In this document: in pieces, positions 34,301-49,300 of the stretch
How positions within the stretch are numbered: position 1 is the first letter of the stretch
Layout of the letters: each line of letters begins with the position of its first letter
From: Phoronis australis
Taxonomy: Eukaryota > Phoronida > Phoronidae
Reading direction: 5' to 3'
DNA: 64,000 nt
Assembly (NCBI GenBank): GCA_002633005.1
Contig: NMRA01000028.1
Span: 1,396,753-1,460,752, forward strand
Position numbers and translations under genes: made by a program
Notes under the pieces: model-generated
The model's input: the letters and a program-made list of their open reading frames with translations, nothing else
Databases searched by the model: none
Told to the model about the DNA's origin: nothing

Positions 34301-37300
34301 ATTGCGGATACTTTTCAATGAGTATTTTCTCCCTTTTCACATTTCAAACTTAGCTTCTCGAATGTACGTGTCAGTTAGAGAGCACTGATTCAACTTTCAC
34401 TTTGGCAAGTAGCCTTGCACTTTAGAGCCTTTGAATGGCGGTGGTGAAGAACTCTGCTTCTACCGTTGCTTTTTTAGTTGATGTAAGTGTTCTGGTGATG
34501 TGAGCGGCCTGATGAAATGAGCATGTGCACAATTTAACATAAATGGAGCAGGTGGTCGGCCATGAAATTTTGCCGTGAATGTTGCCGATTGAATTAGGAA
34601 AATGTGAGGGTACTAAAATTATTGGTGTTGATGTCAACAAATATAATCAGTGAACGTGTTGCAGTTGCAGATAAAATGTGTGACACAAATTACTCCCAGA
34701 TTGACGTGCTTTAAGTTGTTCTGATAGTGCCTGGTAGATGACTTTATTGGATAGCAGTTTTGTACCTTTCTCTTTATTATTCTATGTCGTCAAGCTGCTG
34801 ATTAAAGGTGTCTGTGCACAGAGACTTGAACCAGGGTTTACCTTTGAGAGCTGAGCATCCAAACCATTTGTGAGGAGGCAATTGCCAAGCAGTTTGTTGA
34901 GGTTTTATCGGCAGTCACATTGTAGAACATTTTGCCAGAACCATGTTTGAACCAGGCCTTTGTGCAGCGTACGTCCTGGGAGTCTAAATGGACACCCTAG
35001 CACCAATCTGGACGCCCTGGCAAGGATGCCCAATGTATCATTTGGACACCCACTGTCAATAGGAACCTTTCAAGTTTGGACTCAACATATTGTAATGAAT
35101 ACTAAGAAGCCTCTGAAGGCTCATTACATAGTGGGGACTGTTTTTTCAGAGCAGGAAGAAATATACAATGTATATACAAAGTATATACAATGTTGCTATG
35201 CTCACTCTTGGTTGATACCATTGTAAAAGTCTTGGTCTACAGTTTTTTTGGTAAAAATGCTCACTAAAGAAGGCTGTTTTGTAAACTTAAATGTAAAAAC
35301 TTTGGTCTATGCATTTTTTGTAAAAACATCTGTGTGTTTGGGGGGATTGCTGGGGGTGGGGTGTTACACATTGGAATCATGGACGCCCTGGAATATTGGG
35401 AACCCTATTTTGGACACCCTATTTTCGAAATCCTGGATAAAGGCCTCAGGGTTGGCTATGTGATAGCCGAGCATCCAAACCGTTCAGCCAAAGAGACAAT
35501 TGCCTCTTGGCAAGCGATTTAGAGAGGCTTTTTATGGCTGTATGTCACACGTGGAAGTCATGTTTCACAACACTCCTCCCCTTCCACGAAACAGGCATGC
35601 ATCTTGGCTGCAGATCTCGCCAACACCCTGCTATCTTGGAATTTGCCCTCACCAACATTATAAACACAATGAAATGCCAAACACTGCTTTATCCCAGCAG
35701 CATCCCACTATGATAACATGTGACTGATGCACGTTGGATAGCTGTGGGTCAAGTTCAGAGAGGGAGCAGGAATTGGCGATCCATCATGGAATGTTCACAA
35801 CTGTTCTGGCCACACGTACAAAATTTGAAACCTTGGAAGTGATTCAATGTAGCATTTAGCCTAATCTTGCACCATAAGTGTGAAATTGTGTGAGTCCGTG
35901 CATCAGTGCTGCTCTGGAATTAACTTTTGAAAACACCACAGCTGAGTGTGAAGCTGTGAAGTTATTGAAACATAATCATTCATGGGAAATTGGTAATTCC
36001 CATCATGTCTGGCGTACATCCATTACATAAAGAGTGTGGAATAGAATAGTTATTGGCGTACTGGTGACTGTCAAAAGATCGACGATGTCTGTCAGATAGT
36101 GCTAAAGTCTTAACTGAACTAGCGAAGCAAGCTGAGTCTGTTCCAAGTGTGGAAGAGTTTCAGCAAATTACACCTGATGCGGGCAAAGCCATTTAACACT
36201 ATAAAGTATCTTTTGAGCTTAGGAACAACTTTAGAATCAGTGTCCAAATACCATGGTAATCGAAATTTTTTTTTGATGCTTCCAATCCTCAACGAAATCA
36301 TTGGACAGGTGTATTTATTTGTCAATGAAGATTTTCGGGGTGCCTATCCCAGAAGTCATCTATTCTCTTCTCGATCAAGAAAATTGTCGCTTTTATGGGA
36401 GAAGTTTTGTATAATGTGTTTTTTGCCAAGAAATGGCCAAAGGTATTATGACTAAGCAATAATTACATTATTATTGCTATTACCAGCTGTACTAGACATG
36501 TTAATTAAACTCACTCTTATTGATTTTGTTGTCTTTAAGATATATTGACATTTTTGTCTTCTTCAGGAAAGAATTCGTCTTCGTGTAAATCGCCTTGATT
36601 CTGTTGAATCGGTTCTGCCCTATGAATATGAAGGGTGAGTTGAAATTTCTATACAAAATCTTTTTAATTGGGTGTGACTTTGCATATCCAATAGATTTCA
36701 TCTAGTTTTGAGTTTGACGTACTCGTCTTTCATTCGTGATTCAACATTTGAATTATAATGAAGTGTTTATGAAATGAATGACTATAATGTGTGTTATTAT
36801 ACATTTGGTTGCCAACAAAAGTGGAATGTAAAAAAATTGTCTTTAGCATCTCGGAAATTGTTTCAGGTGGTTTGTTGCTGTCTCTGATCAAAGAATTGGT
36901 GTGATAGAGCCCGTTGAAAGTGTCTTTGTTAAATTTCACTAAGCTTCTAAGAGCGTTTTCTGTCTCAAATGTTTTTTTTTGTGGTACTGCTTGCTTCAGT
37001 TGTACATTTTGTATCTATTCACTGGTGTCAGCCTTATTGGATTCATTGCGACACAAGACAGCGTGTCACATATATTTGGACTCTGTATGTCTTGGGTGAG
37101 TGGTTGTACACAGCATGTGCTCATGTGACTTCACACTTTGCCCTGAATCCCATTCACTATTCTGTAACCTCGTGCTTGCTCTCCATTCCAGGTTTGACTT
37201 TTGTGGCATTGACAAGAAGGCGACGCCAAGTGAAAACTTGGGCCAGGTCGTGTTTGGAGAAAGAATTCGTACTTCCACGTACAACGTACGTCGTCGTAAT

Positions 37301-40300
37301 ATTTGAATTTCTGGGAGATGACCTGGCCTGGGGTCTAATCTTTGTATCCAAAATCAAACTCAAAATTATTTAACATTTTCCATTCAACTTTTGTACAAAT
37401 TCTGGATACGTGTCTATCATTCAGTACTTGAGTACATTATGGTTCACGTGGATGTCTCTAGTCCTAGTTTGCACTTGTGGACCCCAACATTAAGGTATAT
37501 ATATAGTGTCGATTCCAGTTTTGAATTTTTACTTTAAAGTGAAACTTACACGCTAATTCCTAAATTCAAATTCGTTAGAAACAAAGCATATAGCAACGGT
37601 GTGATTATGAAGTACATTTAAAATTTCCAAATGTTTTTGAGAACGAGTTTTGTGTCAAAAATAATCCACCGAAAATCACTCAACCGTATCCAGTAAGTAT
37701 CATGACATGGTGTTGGGGAATAACACTGCATGATGCAGGTTATGTGAGCCCTCAAGGTACGTCATTAGTGCAAAGGTCACCTGTTTGCAGAATTTTTTGT
37801 TTTCACATTTAAGTTGTCAATAACTGCACTTAGATTAGCATAGATGATGTTCAAATGACATTGTCGTTTAGTTCCTGCTATACAATAGCGTAGTTAGTTT
37901 GTTACTGGAATCTGGGAGTCATCAAATGTGAACTTGGACTAGATACTTATCTGCACTCAAACACACAAACATAGATACTTGTGTGGAGTTTGTACCCACA
38001 GATCGGAAAATAATCTCAAGTTCATTTTAGTGCTCAAAATTAGACCCAGGGCCCCTGGTTTGATGAATTTGGTAGTTCTTTCATCACAAATAACTTTAAT
38101 TAGGAAGTGGATTTTTTGCAAACTTCTTACAGGCACCTTTGTGCAGAATTAGCAACCTTGACTTGCAGACAAAACAGAATATTACTCCTAAACTCAACTG
38201 TTAGAGCAATGCCTTGGTTGGAACTATCAGAATAACAGTAAAATCTTCTGACAGGTTGGCAGAGAATCATATTTTTGTTTTTCAATTCTAACAGTAGGTT
38301 GCTTAGAAGTACATGTTCACAACATTGCCCATTATGTCCCAAACATTCATGGCAACTTATGATAGGCGGTATCATTACCAATATGCCTCTTTGAAGCTTT
38401 TAGTGGTATTACATGGGCAATACACCTTCTCCTTATTTATAAAAATGTTGATTAGATTGTGGGGGGCGGTTGCTTTCAGTGAGATAGGAGTCAAGTTTCC
38501 TGACTATTTGAATGCATGTATTAGTACAATAGCGTAAAAATCCAAACATGGTGCAAACTGCATGTTGTTTTGTTGTTTGCATTGGTTAAAAATATTCATA
38601 ATTCGTTGTTGTCTTCTGTGATGATGGCAAAACACAAGAGAAGTTACTTACTAGAAGCCTTTAAGTTAGTTAGATAGATTTTGACGATAAAGTACATGTC
38701 AGCAAGTCTGACCCCATGATTTAAAAGTACATATGCACAAATTTTGTGCAACTTAAAATGGATCTATTCTTACTAATTACTTGATCAATTTTTATTCTGA
38801 CAATGGGCAAATATGTTCTGAGCGTCAAGAATACGGTTGACGATGATTTGACGAAGTCAACTTCTGTGGAGCCTCCTAGTGGCAGTTATGTTTTCTTGCA
38901 CCCATAGCCTCCAAGTGGCAATTCGTTTTTTGTCCGTTTTCTTCAGTTTCTCAAGTTCCGTGACAGATTTATATGAAATTTGGTAAATAGCTTTGATGAC
39001 ATATACCAGTTCTTGGATGGATTCTACGTATTTTGCGCTATCTACTGGCCATTTTTATGATACAAATAAATACCTAAGAAGTACACCTCTTTTCTGCTCA
39101 TTTGTGGGCGCATTTCAGCGCTCTACGTTGCTCTTGTTTACTATGTTTGCATTGTCGTTTTTAGATAACATATATGAAGGAAGAGAAATGTAAGATTGCC
39201 TGTGAAAGAACATACAAGGGTGGCGATGAGAAATTGAAGAAAATCCTGCATGCGATCAAACTGAACTACCTACATCACTGGTGAGTGACAGCTGGCAATG
39301 TGTTGGTCTACTAGTAGTGTCATCTGCCTACATTTTGGTCCACCGCTGATAAATGCTTGTTGTAATACATCAAAATCACCATGTTAGAGATTTTAGCTGT
39401 ACGTAGGTTGTACAATGCTGAATGTTTTCCAGTCGATATGAGTGGACATTAGTATCTGTGATGTCCTCTAGGATCAGTTAATGTTTAACTGGATGTATTA
39501 GACTGAATTTATTTGTTACAAGACTTAGGACTCTGTGCGTTGATCTTTTGCTGAGGGTCAGTAAACATTGTCGCATATATCTGCATCAGAGAGTGATTTG
39601 GTTTCAGTTGCTGTGCAATTTTACAGCATGTGCACTATCCTGTTGATTTGTGCGTTATGTTTTTCTATCAGTAAAACAGTAGCAACCCTTTGGACATGAC
39701 TCAGATGTAATCAACCCATTTGTAGAGTGTAGATTTTCAACTTTGGCTTCTTAACACTATTGAGGATTGACCATGTGTTGCAGGATCATTGACAACATGC
39801 CTGTCACCTGGTGTTATGAGGTGGAAAATCAGAGCAAAGACCCACACAAACAATACTGCCAACCGGGTCACCCTATTGGCTGTTATGTGACTTCTACTGG
39901 ACAGCGTAAAGATGCTTGTGTCATCGACGTAAGTTTAGTTAAGACCGATATTGTTTTTTCTGCTTACTTTTGTGACACAATGCTGGGATTTGGGTGTGAT
40001 GGTTTGTCAGGTCATGTGCTATGTTTGGCAGTACCCATCAAAACTCCACAGAAACTTTCCAAGACATCGCCATGGAAGAGACCAGTCTATGAATACATCC
40101 TAGCTGGTGATCTTTTGAATGCACCCTGAATGATCTGTCATTTGGAGGGACTTTCATGACCCTTGACATTTTGCATGGGATGGATATTTAACTTGAGCTT
40201 ACTCAGACTAGCTCAGTGAGTGGTGCAGAGCTTTGGTGTTGAAACCCTTCTCCTTTTGCAATTGTGTCTTCAAAGGAACTAGGTTTGAGACTGTTTGCTT

Positions 40301-43300
40301 ACAATAGCAACATTAGGAAACTCTCATTATGTGGCATGGAAACTCATTCTATTTCTGGAATGTAATTTTAAACATGATACATTCCAGTCGTCAGCATATG
40401 TCTGGTACACTTCCCTGGTTGGATAACTGCATGCGTTGTATTTCACTTACTCCCTGTCTTGTTGTTTACTAGGGCACGCTGAATGCTAAGGATACCTACT
40501 ACGTCTTCAATCACGTGGACATTACTCTGGAGTACCACCCCCTGGAGTCCAGCTTCATAGATACAAATGGTGGACGACTCGTATCAGCCAGGCTTGTACC
40601 CAAAAGGTTGGTTATAACTATAAAGAAGTTGTATTACCCCTAGTGGCTTTCTGAGCCCGTTTGAAATTATATTTGTAAGTTTTGGACAACTGTTAACTAT
40701 TTTATGGCTTGCTTGTGATTTTGTAAAAAGCACTTATGTCATTCATGGTTTGGGTACCAGCTTTATGGAGTTGTATTCATTATTATGAGTGATGTGAACT
40801 TGTTATGACTAAGAATCTTTAAAATCCTACAGCAAAGCGTGACTTTGCCATGCTACACTTAATTTTTTGCTGCAAAATATATTTGACATCTGTTCAGTCG
40901 TCATACAGTCACTTAATTTAACATGAATTGCATTAAACCTCCTGAGATTTCACTGGAATTTCGAGTGTCATTTTTCTCATCTTTGTTTTTTCGCATGAAG
41001 TTGTTTGTAGCAAAATATCAGTATGCTTGCGATGAAATCTTATATGCCAACTGTTGTCACAATTACTGTACAAAGAGGTCAAATTGCCACTTTCAAACTT
41101 CACTTCACGACATCTCAGTATGGTTTCCTTGTGACCAATTTTTACGCAGTTTTTTTGGGATTTCTTAATGGCTCATTTTAAATCTTTGATAATTGTTACC
41201 GATTTCAGTTTCTAATGCTAATTAAGATTGTTTTATACATTTTACAACTAACTTTGTTGCTCTTTAGTCACTTACTTGTTATCTTGACTCATGGCCAGTG
41301 AATGTTACTTTTGTCAAATTCAAACACACAATATAGGTCCCTACACAGTCATTGTCCATAACAACAAATGTTGCCTTCAAAATCAGAAGGTGGTGTTATA
41401 TCTGGGCAGGACTGTATACAGAAGATCTATGCAGTTGCATATCTCAAGACGATCACAAATCTGCAACCTCTAACCTTGGACTGTTTTTTTTCTCTAGAGT
41501 CCGTGGACATTTTATGCTTGTAATGTAATGTCTCAGTCTTAGCACTGGTTCAAATTTCTCAGCAGTTTCTTCTTGTCCTGATGTTTTCAAATAGCTTTTG
41601 TCAGTTATTTCCAATTGTAGCTACATATTACAGTGTTTTCACCTTCCCATTTCAGCATCAAGCACACATTCCCCATCACGAGCGATAGCTGCAACAGAGC
41701 CAAAGGTCCCCTGGGTATATCAGGCAAGCAGAAGGAAGAGGTCAAGATGGCTTACACATACTCTGTTACATTTAAGGTGTGTTACAGTCACAACACTATT
41801 AACCCTTGAGGAATGATGTGTTACAGTCACAATACTATTAACCCTTAGAGAGGAACGGTGTGTTACAGTCACATTACTATTAACCCTTAGAGAGGAATGG
41901 TGTGTTACATGAAAGATTTTGCACCAAATCCTCAAATGAAGGTAGTTTTGACTTTTAAGGCAATAAAGATGAATAGAAATAAATACTTTTAATAAAACTA
42001 GTGCATCTGTACATGTCACCCTTCTGGTTTAAATAAGTGTTACTTTTGTCAATTTCTGTTTTATTAAGAAGGTTCAAGATACCTTTCAGGGTGGGTGAAA
42101 TATGCCAAATTGACCAAAAATTTTCAAAAAAGATAAATCAAATTGCCTTTAAGTTTTTCACCACCAGTCCAAAGTGTTCCATCATTGATTTTTATGCGCC
42201 CACATATTTGTATGTGGACGCATTATGCCGTCATCTCTGTCCGTCCGTCTGTCCGGGCGGCGTCCGGCGTCCGCTGCTCTATCTCCAAAACCCTTTGACA
42301 TACGTTCATGAAATTTGGCACATATGTTCCATTCATGAATGGGACGGCATGTACGAACTTTCGGACGGATCCGACTACCGGTGTGCCCTCTAGTGGCAAT
42401 TTTAGTTTTTTACGCTTACCTTTGTATCTTCAAAAGTCCTGAACGGATTTTCATGAAATTTGGTATGTAGGCACCTATTAGTGAGATTACGCTATCATGC
42501 CGTTTTCAGATGGATTCGACATAGTTTGCGCCACCCAGTGGCCATGTTTAGTGTTTTCGAGTCTGTTTTTGTGCGTCCACCCCTCTATCAACCAAACCGC
42601 TCAAAGGATGATTGTGAAAATTGGCATGTATATGCTTACTATGTAGAGGATGGTTGACGATGATTTTCCGACGATTTCGACTACTGTGGCGCCTCCTAGT
42701 GGCAGTTTTGTTTTTTTGCGCCTATGGCTGTATCTCCTAAACCGTTCGCAGGATCTTTACAAATTGTGTAAGTATATTTATATGATGTTAACAACGGAAG
42801 ATGACGACTTTTGGTCGGATCCGACTACCGGTGTGCCCCCTAGTGGCAATTTTAGTTTTTTACGCTTACCTTTGTATCTTCAAAAGTATTGAACGGATTT
42901 TCATGAAATTTGGTATGTAGGCACCTATTAGTGAGATGACGCTATCCTACTGTTTTCAGATGGATTCGACGTAGTTTGCGCCACCTAGTGGCCATTTTTA
43001 CTGTTTTCGAGTCTGTATTTTTGCGTCCACCCCTCTATCAACCAAACCGCTCAAAGGATGATTGTGAAAATTGGCGTGTATGTGCTTACTATAAGGAAGA
43101 CAGCTGACAATGATTTTCAGACGATTTGGACTACTGTGGCGCCTCCTAGTGGCAGTTTTGTTTTTTTGCGCCCATGGCTGTATCTCCCAAACCGTTTGCA
43201 GGATCTTTACTAAATTTAGCAAGTGTATTTATGTGATGTTGACAACGGACGATGACGACTTTAGGATGATTCTGATTACCGGTATGCCTCTAGTGGCAAT

Positions 43301-46300
43301 TTTAGTATTTGCCTCTAGTGGCAATTTTAGTATTTTACATTGACCTCTGTATTTTCATAGGTCTTCAGGTGTATACTTTGTGTTACTTCGTGACTGTGAA
43401 GGAAAAGTTCCAAGTAGAAATTTGTTTCTGGCATTCTAATGCTGTGCTAATCTCGTATGTTGGTAAATTTGTTTTTAATTCTATGTTTCTGTGGTGCTTT
43501 AAGCAACTGGTGTATAGGATGTGCTTGTATTATGAAGATTACTCACATTTTGCCCCTAGCCTATTGAGGAGACAATGACCATGCCTTTCCATTTTGCAAA
43601 GTACAACATACTACATATATGCCCTCTACTGGCCACTTTATGGTACCAATAAACAACCCTTGAAGGATACCGTATGCAGTGCAATTGTGGGCGCATTTCA
43701 ATGCTTTGCATTGCTCTTGTTAATTAACTCAAACTCAACATCTTTTTGATTTGGGTTCCCGAGTTTGAATTGCCAGAAATGAGGTGAAGTATGTTTTAGT
43801 GCTGGCAGGTTTTGTATTTCAATCAAGAATCTGTTTCGGTCATTGATACATGGTACATGTTTTTTCTCCTGATGAGGTTTGTATCAAGTCAAAAATCAAA
43901 TTCCAGACTTTGTACTTTCATAAATATATTTCTACTGAGTTACAACTATAGTTTTGTAGTCATTTGGCATCGGCTTATCGATAAGGCCCTCCGTAACCAT
44001 AATGTCTGATGGGGCTACCCTCATTGTAAATATTACATTAATAAATAAATAAATATGAAAGTCTGCTTGTTGCATGTTTGTGTGATAATGGTAATGATAT
44101 GGTGCTTCTTTCTACTCACCTGAGTTGTCTTCGTACTATGATTAGTGTCGTTGGTGAGTCAACAAATTTTTGTACTTAACCTTGTTTCATTAAAAAGTCC
44201 ATTGCGTAAATAATTATGAAAAAATTCCTAATGTTTCTGAACTAAGTTTTGTGTTGAAAGAGACTGCTGCAATCTGAAAGAGACTGCTGCAGTCTGAAAG
44301 AGACTGCTACAGTCTGAAAGAGACTGCTGCAGTATGAAAGAGACTGCTGCAGTCTGAAAGATGGAATGAAAGTTGTTGAAGGTTCTGCGTTGAGCCGTAC
44401 TCGACCAGGATGTTACTTTTGTGAATGTTCGATTGAGTTTTCCTGTGTTTGAATGTTTCCTTGTTGTGAATGCTTTTCAAACCATTGTCTGGTGGTAGGT
44501 ATGCTACAGAATGGTGGTAGGTATGCCACAGAAATTGAATATGTAAAAGCATTAATTTCAATTGGAAAATTTTGAGAAAATTAATTTTTTCTTGGCTACC
44601 GTATTGTGTCCTTCATTGGTGACGGCTTTACTGTAGTGTGTCGGGGTTTTATGTGACCTACTTTAGTGTGTCGGGGCTTATGTGACCTACTGAATGTTTT
44701 GTTACAGGAGAACAAGCTTATTAAATGGTCGTCACGCTGGGACTACATCCTGGACTCCATGCCACATACCAACATCCAGTGGTTCAGGTAGGATCCATCT
44801 TAATGCACCTCGTTCAGTTTTGAATTTTATTGGGGGTAGGGGGCACACTTTCATTTTATTGCTCAAACATGGATACTTCAGTCCTTTGTCTAAAGTATGA
44901 TGCAATTACTTCTGTTATGAGGCGATGTGGACTGGCTGGGCCGTGGGATGTCGCATTGATGCCACCAAGATGTAATGTCGGTATACGTGACCTGACCTCT
45001 GTTGTAAACAGTAGAAACTACAAACCCTGTCAGACTGTATAAGTGAGCAGACAATACATCAAAGCTGGTAAAAACATGTCAAGAACAGGCAAAAACTTTA
45101 GGAGTGAAAGCAACAATGGTCCTATAATAAAACAAGTCTACATCGATCCGACTTTCGGGATTTTAGAAATGATGATAAACCAATCCCTTGGGCCTTCAAT
45201 AGTCAGTATGAAAGATTTCTTGTTGCCTTGTTCATTGCAGTATTCTCAACTCGCTAGTCATTGTGCTGTTCTTGTCTGGTATGATGGCTACGATCATGCT
45301 GCGCACCCTCCACAAGGACATCGCACGCTACAACCAGGCTGACAACGCGGTATGTTCTAACACATTTGGCTCCTCTGCTCTGCTTTCTCTAGTTCTCTTG
45401 GTCAGTTATGTTGGCTTACTCTGGGATTTTTAAATCAGTGTTGAAGTTTAACTGATAGCCCTTACATATTTATCTGAAGTTCAGGTCCTACAGTCATTGT
45501 TTATCTGAAATTGAAGTTGCATACTTATACAATTCCGAAATCCTGGTAATCTAGAGTTAATATTTATTTTAGCAGTGAGCAGACTATATAACGGTTCACG
45601 ATTGTCGCCATTAATGCAAATAATAGAACACATTTTTGGGAAGCATACATCTAAATTCTGGATCTTTGGACAGCACAACCATCCATTGTCAAGGTGGATG
45701 GTAAAATGCTTAAAGCGCAAAATATACAATGTGCTGCGTATATTTTGATTACGTAATGATAGTGGTGTAAGTAACTGTCCGAAGACATGGAGAAACTTCA
45801 GGTAGTGAACACCTAAGTTACTGGGTTGAATTCTGTGATGTCTTCTTGTGGCTGTTTTGTTTTTTGCATCTGTGGCTGTATCTCCTAAATCCTCTGCAAA
45901 TCCTTGTTAAGTTTGTGTAATTCTGTGAACGTGACAATGGATGACAATTTTCGGATTGATCTGAATACCGCTGTGTCCCTTAGTGGCAATTTTATGTTAT
46001 CAATTTTCCTCTGTATCTTTGACATTCCATGAAAGATTTTCATGAAATTTTGCTAATTGGTTTCTATTAAAAAGGCGGTGAGATCTTCCTTTTTCAGGCG
46101 GATTTGACGTTATATATGTCACTTAGTGGCCAATTTTATAGTCTGTTCTTGACATTCATCTCTGTATTGGCCAAACCACTCTTAGGTATTTTTATGAAAA
46201 TTTGTGTATTTGTTCCTGCTGAGAAAAGCAGGGCTGACAATGATTTTTGGGTGCCTTCGACTTCTGTTGTGCCCCCTAGTGGCAGCTTTGCTTTTTTCAC

Positions 46301-49300
46301 GTCTGCACACTGTTTATTCTAAAGCCTAGCAGGATCTTTGTGAAATTTGGCAAGTGTGTTTAATGTGTGGATATGGGAATGGACGACGACTACTTACAGA
46401 CGTATTAAGCTATTGTTATGCCCCCTAGTAGTGACACTTTTCGTTCCACTGTATCTTCTGAGTTCCCAAACACATTTCAGGAAATTTGACAAATAGGTTT
46501 CTGTTAAAAAGATGATAACATCTTCCCATTTTCGGATTTGACTAATTTTACGCCACCTACTGGCCCCGATTGTTATGAAATTTGCCATAATTATGTATTT
46601 CTTCCAGAAGTGCCTAGCTGGCAGTGATTTTCGGACTATTGTGACTGCTGTGGCACCCTTTTGTGGCATTTTTTTCCCACTTGCACATTTTCTACCAAGT
46701 TTCTTAATAGTTTTTCATGAATATGTTTGTTTATTTACAAGAGTACATTTGGTGTGGATTTTTAGATCAAATGTGAGTCCCTTGTTGCAATTTTGTCTTT
46801 GTGTTTGTCTTGTCTCTGTCGAGCTCCTTGATGGATGTTCACGAAATTTTTCTAATAAGCTACCAGCAGACGACAGCACAAGTTAGTTTCAGACGGATTT
46901 GTCCTATATTGCACCCCCTAGTGGCCTTATATTTTTTTCAAGTTCTTGGATGCCCAACTCCCTGTCCTCCAAACCTGCATAAAGAATGATGATGAAAAAT
47001 GACAGTGTGTTCCTATTTAAAGTATTGCTGACTTGTTTTGTACCCTTTAGGGGCTATCTGAAATTTACTAGCATTGTTCTCTTCAGAGAGAATGCTTGAA
47101 ATACCGATCAACCCTTGTATCTGTACTGTACTGTACTATATACGATGCACTGGGTGGGTGGTATCAGTGCTCTGCCTTGATCTTTTAGGAGTTCTCATTA
47201 TGTGTATGTGTGTAAGACATTGACACTCAGAGAGAGAGAAAGTTGACATGCCGTGTACGCTGACCCCATCTGTTGTTGACCTAAAACACTACATCGCTAT
47301 TTACAGGAAGATGCTCAGGAAGAGTTTGGTTGGAAGTTAGTCCATGGTGATGTGTTCCGACCTCCTAACAAGGGCATGCTTCTCTCAGTCTTTCTCGGCA
47401 ACGGCACTCAGATCCTTTGTATGTTGATGGTCACGTTAGGTAAGTCAGTCTTAGGGGCTGTAGAATGGAATTCACCCCTGGTTGGAAAGTTTTTCTTACC
47501 AGAAGGCTACTGGTGAAGGAAAAGCATAGACATCATCTACTGCCAGGCTTGCTTTACTGTCGTATCTTTTACATTTCGCCAAATGTGTTGTTGATGTACA
47601 AATATGTCAGTTGTTTGGACAGTTTTCAGTTGATTTAAATTATGCGACACGGTCACGACACTTCATAGTATGGCTTGTTAACAGTATGTTGTAAGTGCTC
47701 CAGTAAAGTACAGAAGTAATGAGATGGCTATTTCTGTTAACGCCAAAAATGACTGACGATAACTACTATAGCAGGAAACTTACATAATGGCTTAGTAACT
47801 ATCATAGATATCCTGTTACTTCCTCTTCATTCTCAGCCATGAGAGAGTAATATTCTGACCATGAATTCAGCTTTTGCCCAGTCGCCCTTAAGGGGAATTA
47901 TATCACATTCTATCTTAATACTTTTGGCGTGTTCTGTATTTCTATAGTTCATGGTTATTGTCATTTTGTTGCCACAGTGTTTGCCTGTTTCGGCTTCCTG
48001 TCTCCGGCCAACAGAGGTGCCCTCATGACGTGTGCGCTTGTCCTGTACGTTCTATTTGGCACCCCAGCCGGTTACGTTGCAGCCAGGATCTATAAGAGTG
48101 AGTAGTTTAGCGGTCTTGTTGCTATGGGTGAAATGATTTTAAAAGGGGTGTGTGAAAGAGCTTTTCTGGAGGACACACCAAAAATGATCGAAGCAACATG
48201 GCCCGATCTTGTCCATCGATACAGCAGAGAACTGACAAAATTCACTATTGGAATAGTTGAAATGATGGGGAAACAAAATGATGGCTAGTTATTTTTGGCA
48301 TGTATTGTATGATTCTGTTATCAAAGTTCAGAAGCAATGTTGACAACTCCAGTGGGTATATTAGCCCTTAGCATGTATTTTCCCTTAGCATGTGCTAAAT
48401 TCAAACGTTTGTCTCCTGGTTTGACTGTCTGTTGGTTTGCTTGCAGAGTCCTTCATAAGTTATAATCTAGATCTTTTTCATGATGTGAGAGGCCATACTA
48501 ATACCAGTATTTTTTGTTGCAGCCTTCGGTGGAGAAAAGTGGAAGAGTAACTTGTTGTTGACTGCTTTCCTTGTGCCTGGGTAAACATTGTGTTGTATAA
48601 CTGTACAAGCATCAGCAGAGCTATCTAATACTGCCAAACTTGAGGTGTCATTGTACTAGCTTTTGCCATGAGATGGAGCTGCTGTTACAATAAATAGTTT
48701 GGTTGTACATCTTATTTAGTCAACACTTAAATTTACATTCTGTGGTTTGTGGGCCCAAATTCTCTATGGGTGGTGTTGGGTTTGAGATGATAAACATCCC
48801 TTGTATCATTCTGTTTCTTATACACCAAGTGAGTGAGATTTAGCGCCGTTAAGTGGGTGATGTTCAGTGCCACCAAGTGGATGAACTTCAGTGTCATGTT
48901 GCAGTTGTTTGCCCACTCGGGCGATATCGTGTTTACTTATAAATTAACGTATGGTACCGTTAACTGGAGAACACTTGTGTGCTTGTTACAGGCTGGTATT
49001 TGGCGTCTTCTTCCTCCTCAACCTACTGCTGTGGGGTGAACAAAGCAGTGCTGCTGTGCCCTTTGGTACCCTGGTCGCTCTGCTTGCACTCTGGTTCTGC
49101 GTCTCTGTGCCCCTAACTTTCATCGGTGCCTACTTTGGATTCAAGCGCAGGGTGAGCATTTGCGTTTATTACTTATTTGGTCCCTTGTAGTTAGCTTGAC
49201 TAGTGTTGCAACATAGCCCTGAAGTGAAGAGGTAGGAGATTAGTTGTGTCACTGCCTGGCATGTTGTCACAAAAGGACTGTGCTGGCTTCAAGTTGAGTC

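Larger units (their letters stand above)
31303..36566. other. TM9SF2 intron 1
   Basis: 5.3 kb. Holds an allelic duplication around 'n' 31942, an inserted repeat (31698-31941), and the AATAATAGTATAGAC repeat field (32530-33030). The AGCxGAGCATCCAAACC segment occurs at about 34848 and 35467, and related GGACACCCT sequences at 34990-35420. No further exon seen. Confidence 0.8.
41777..44707. other. TM9SF2 intron 7
   Basis: 2.9 kb. Contains the donor-adjacent tandem repeat, the longest CTAGTGG / GTGGGCGCA element, a LINE tail, and a 20-bp tandem repeat. No further exon. Confidence 0.85.

Noticed and set aside
41598-41816. 72-codon frame over TM9SF2 exon 7
   Set aside because: It is a shifted frame of the real exon, which splices in the [10 protein letters not shown] frame.
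42189-43721. Helitron identity for the GTGGGCGCA element
   Set aside because: There is a 3' hairpin (CAACGC-TCT-GCGTTG), but no CTRR end or TC start is visible.
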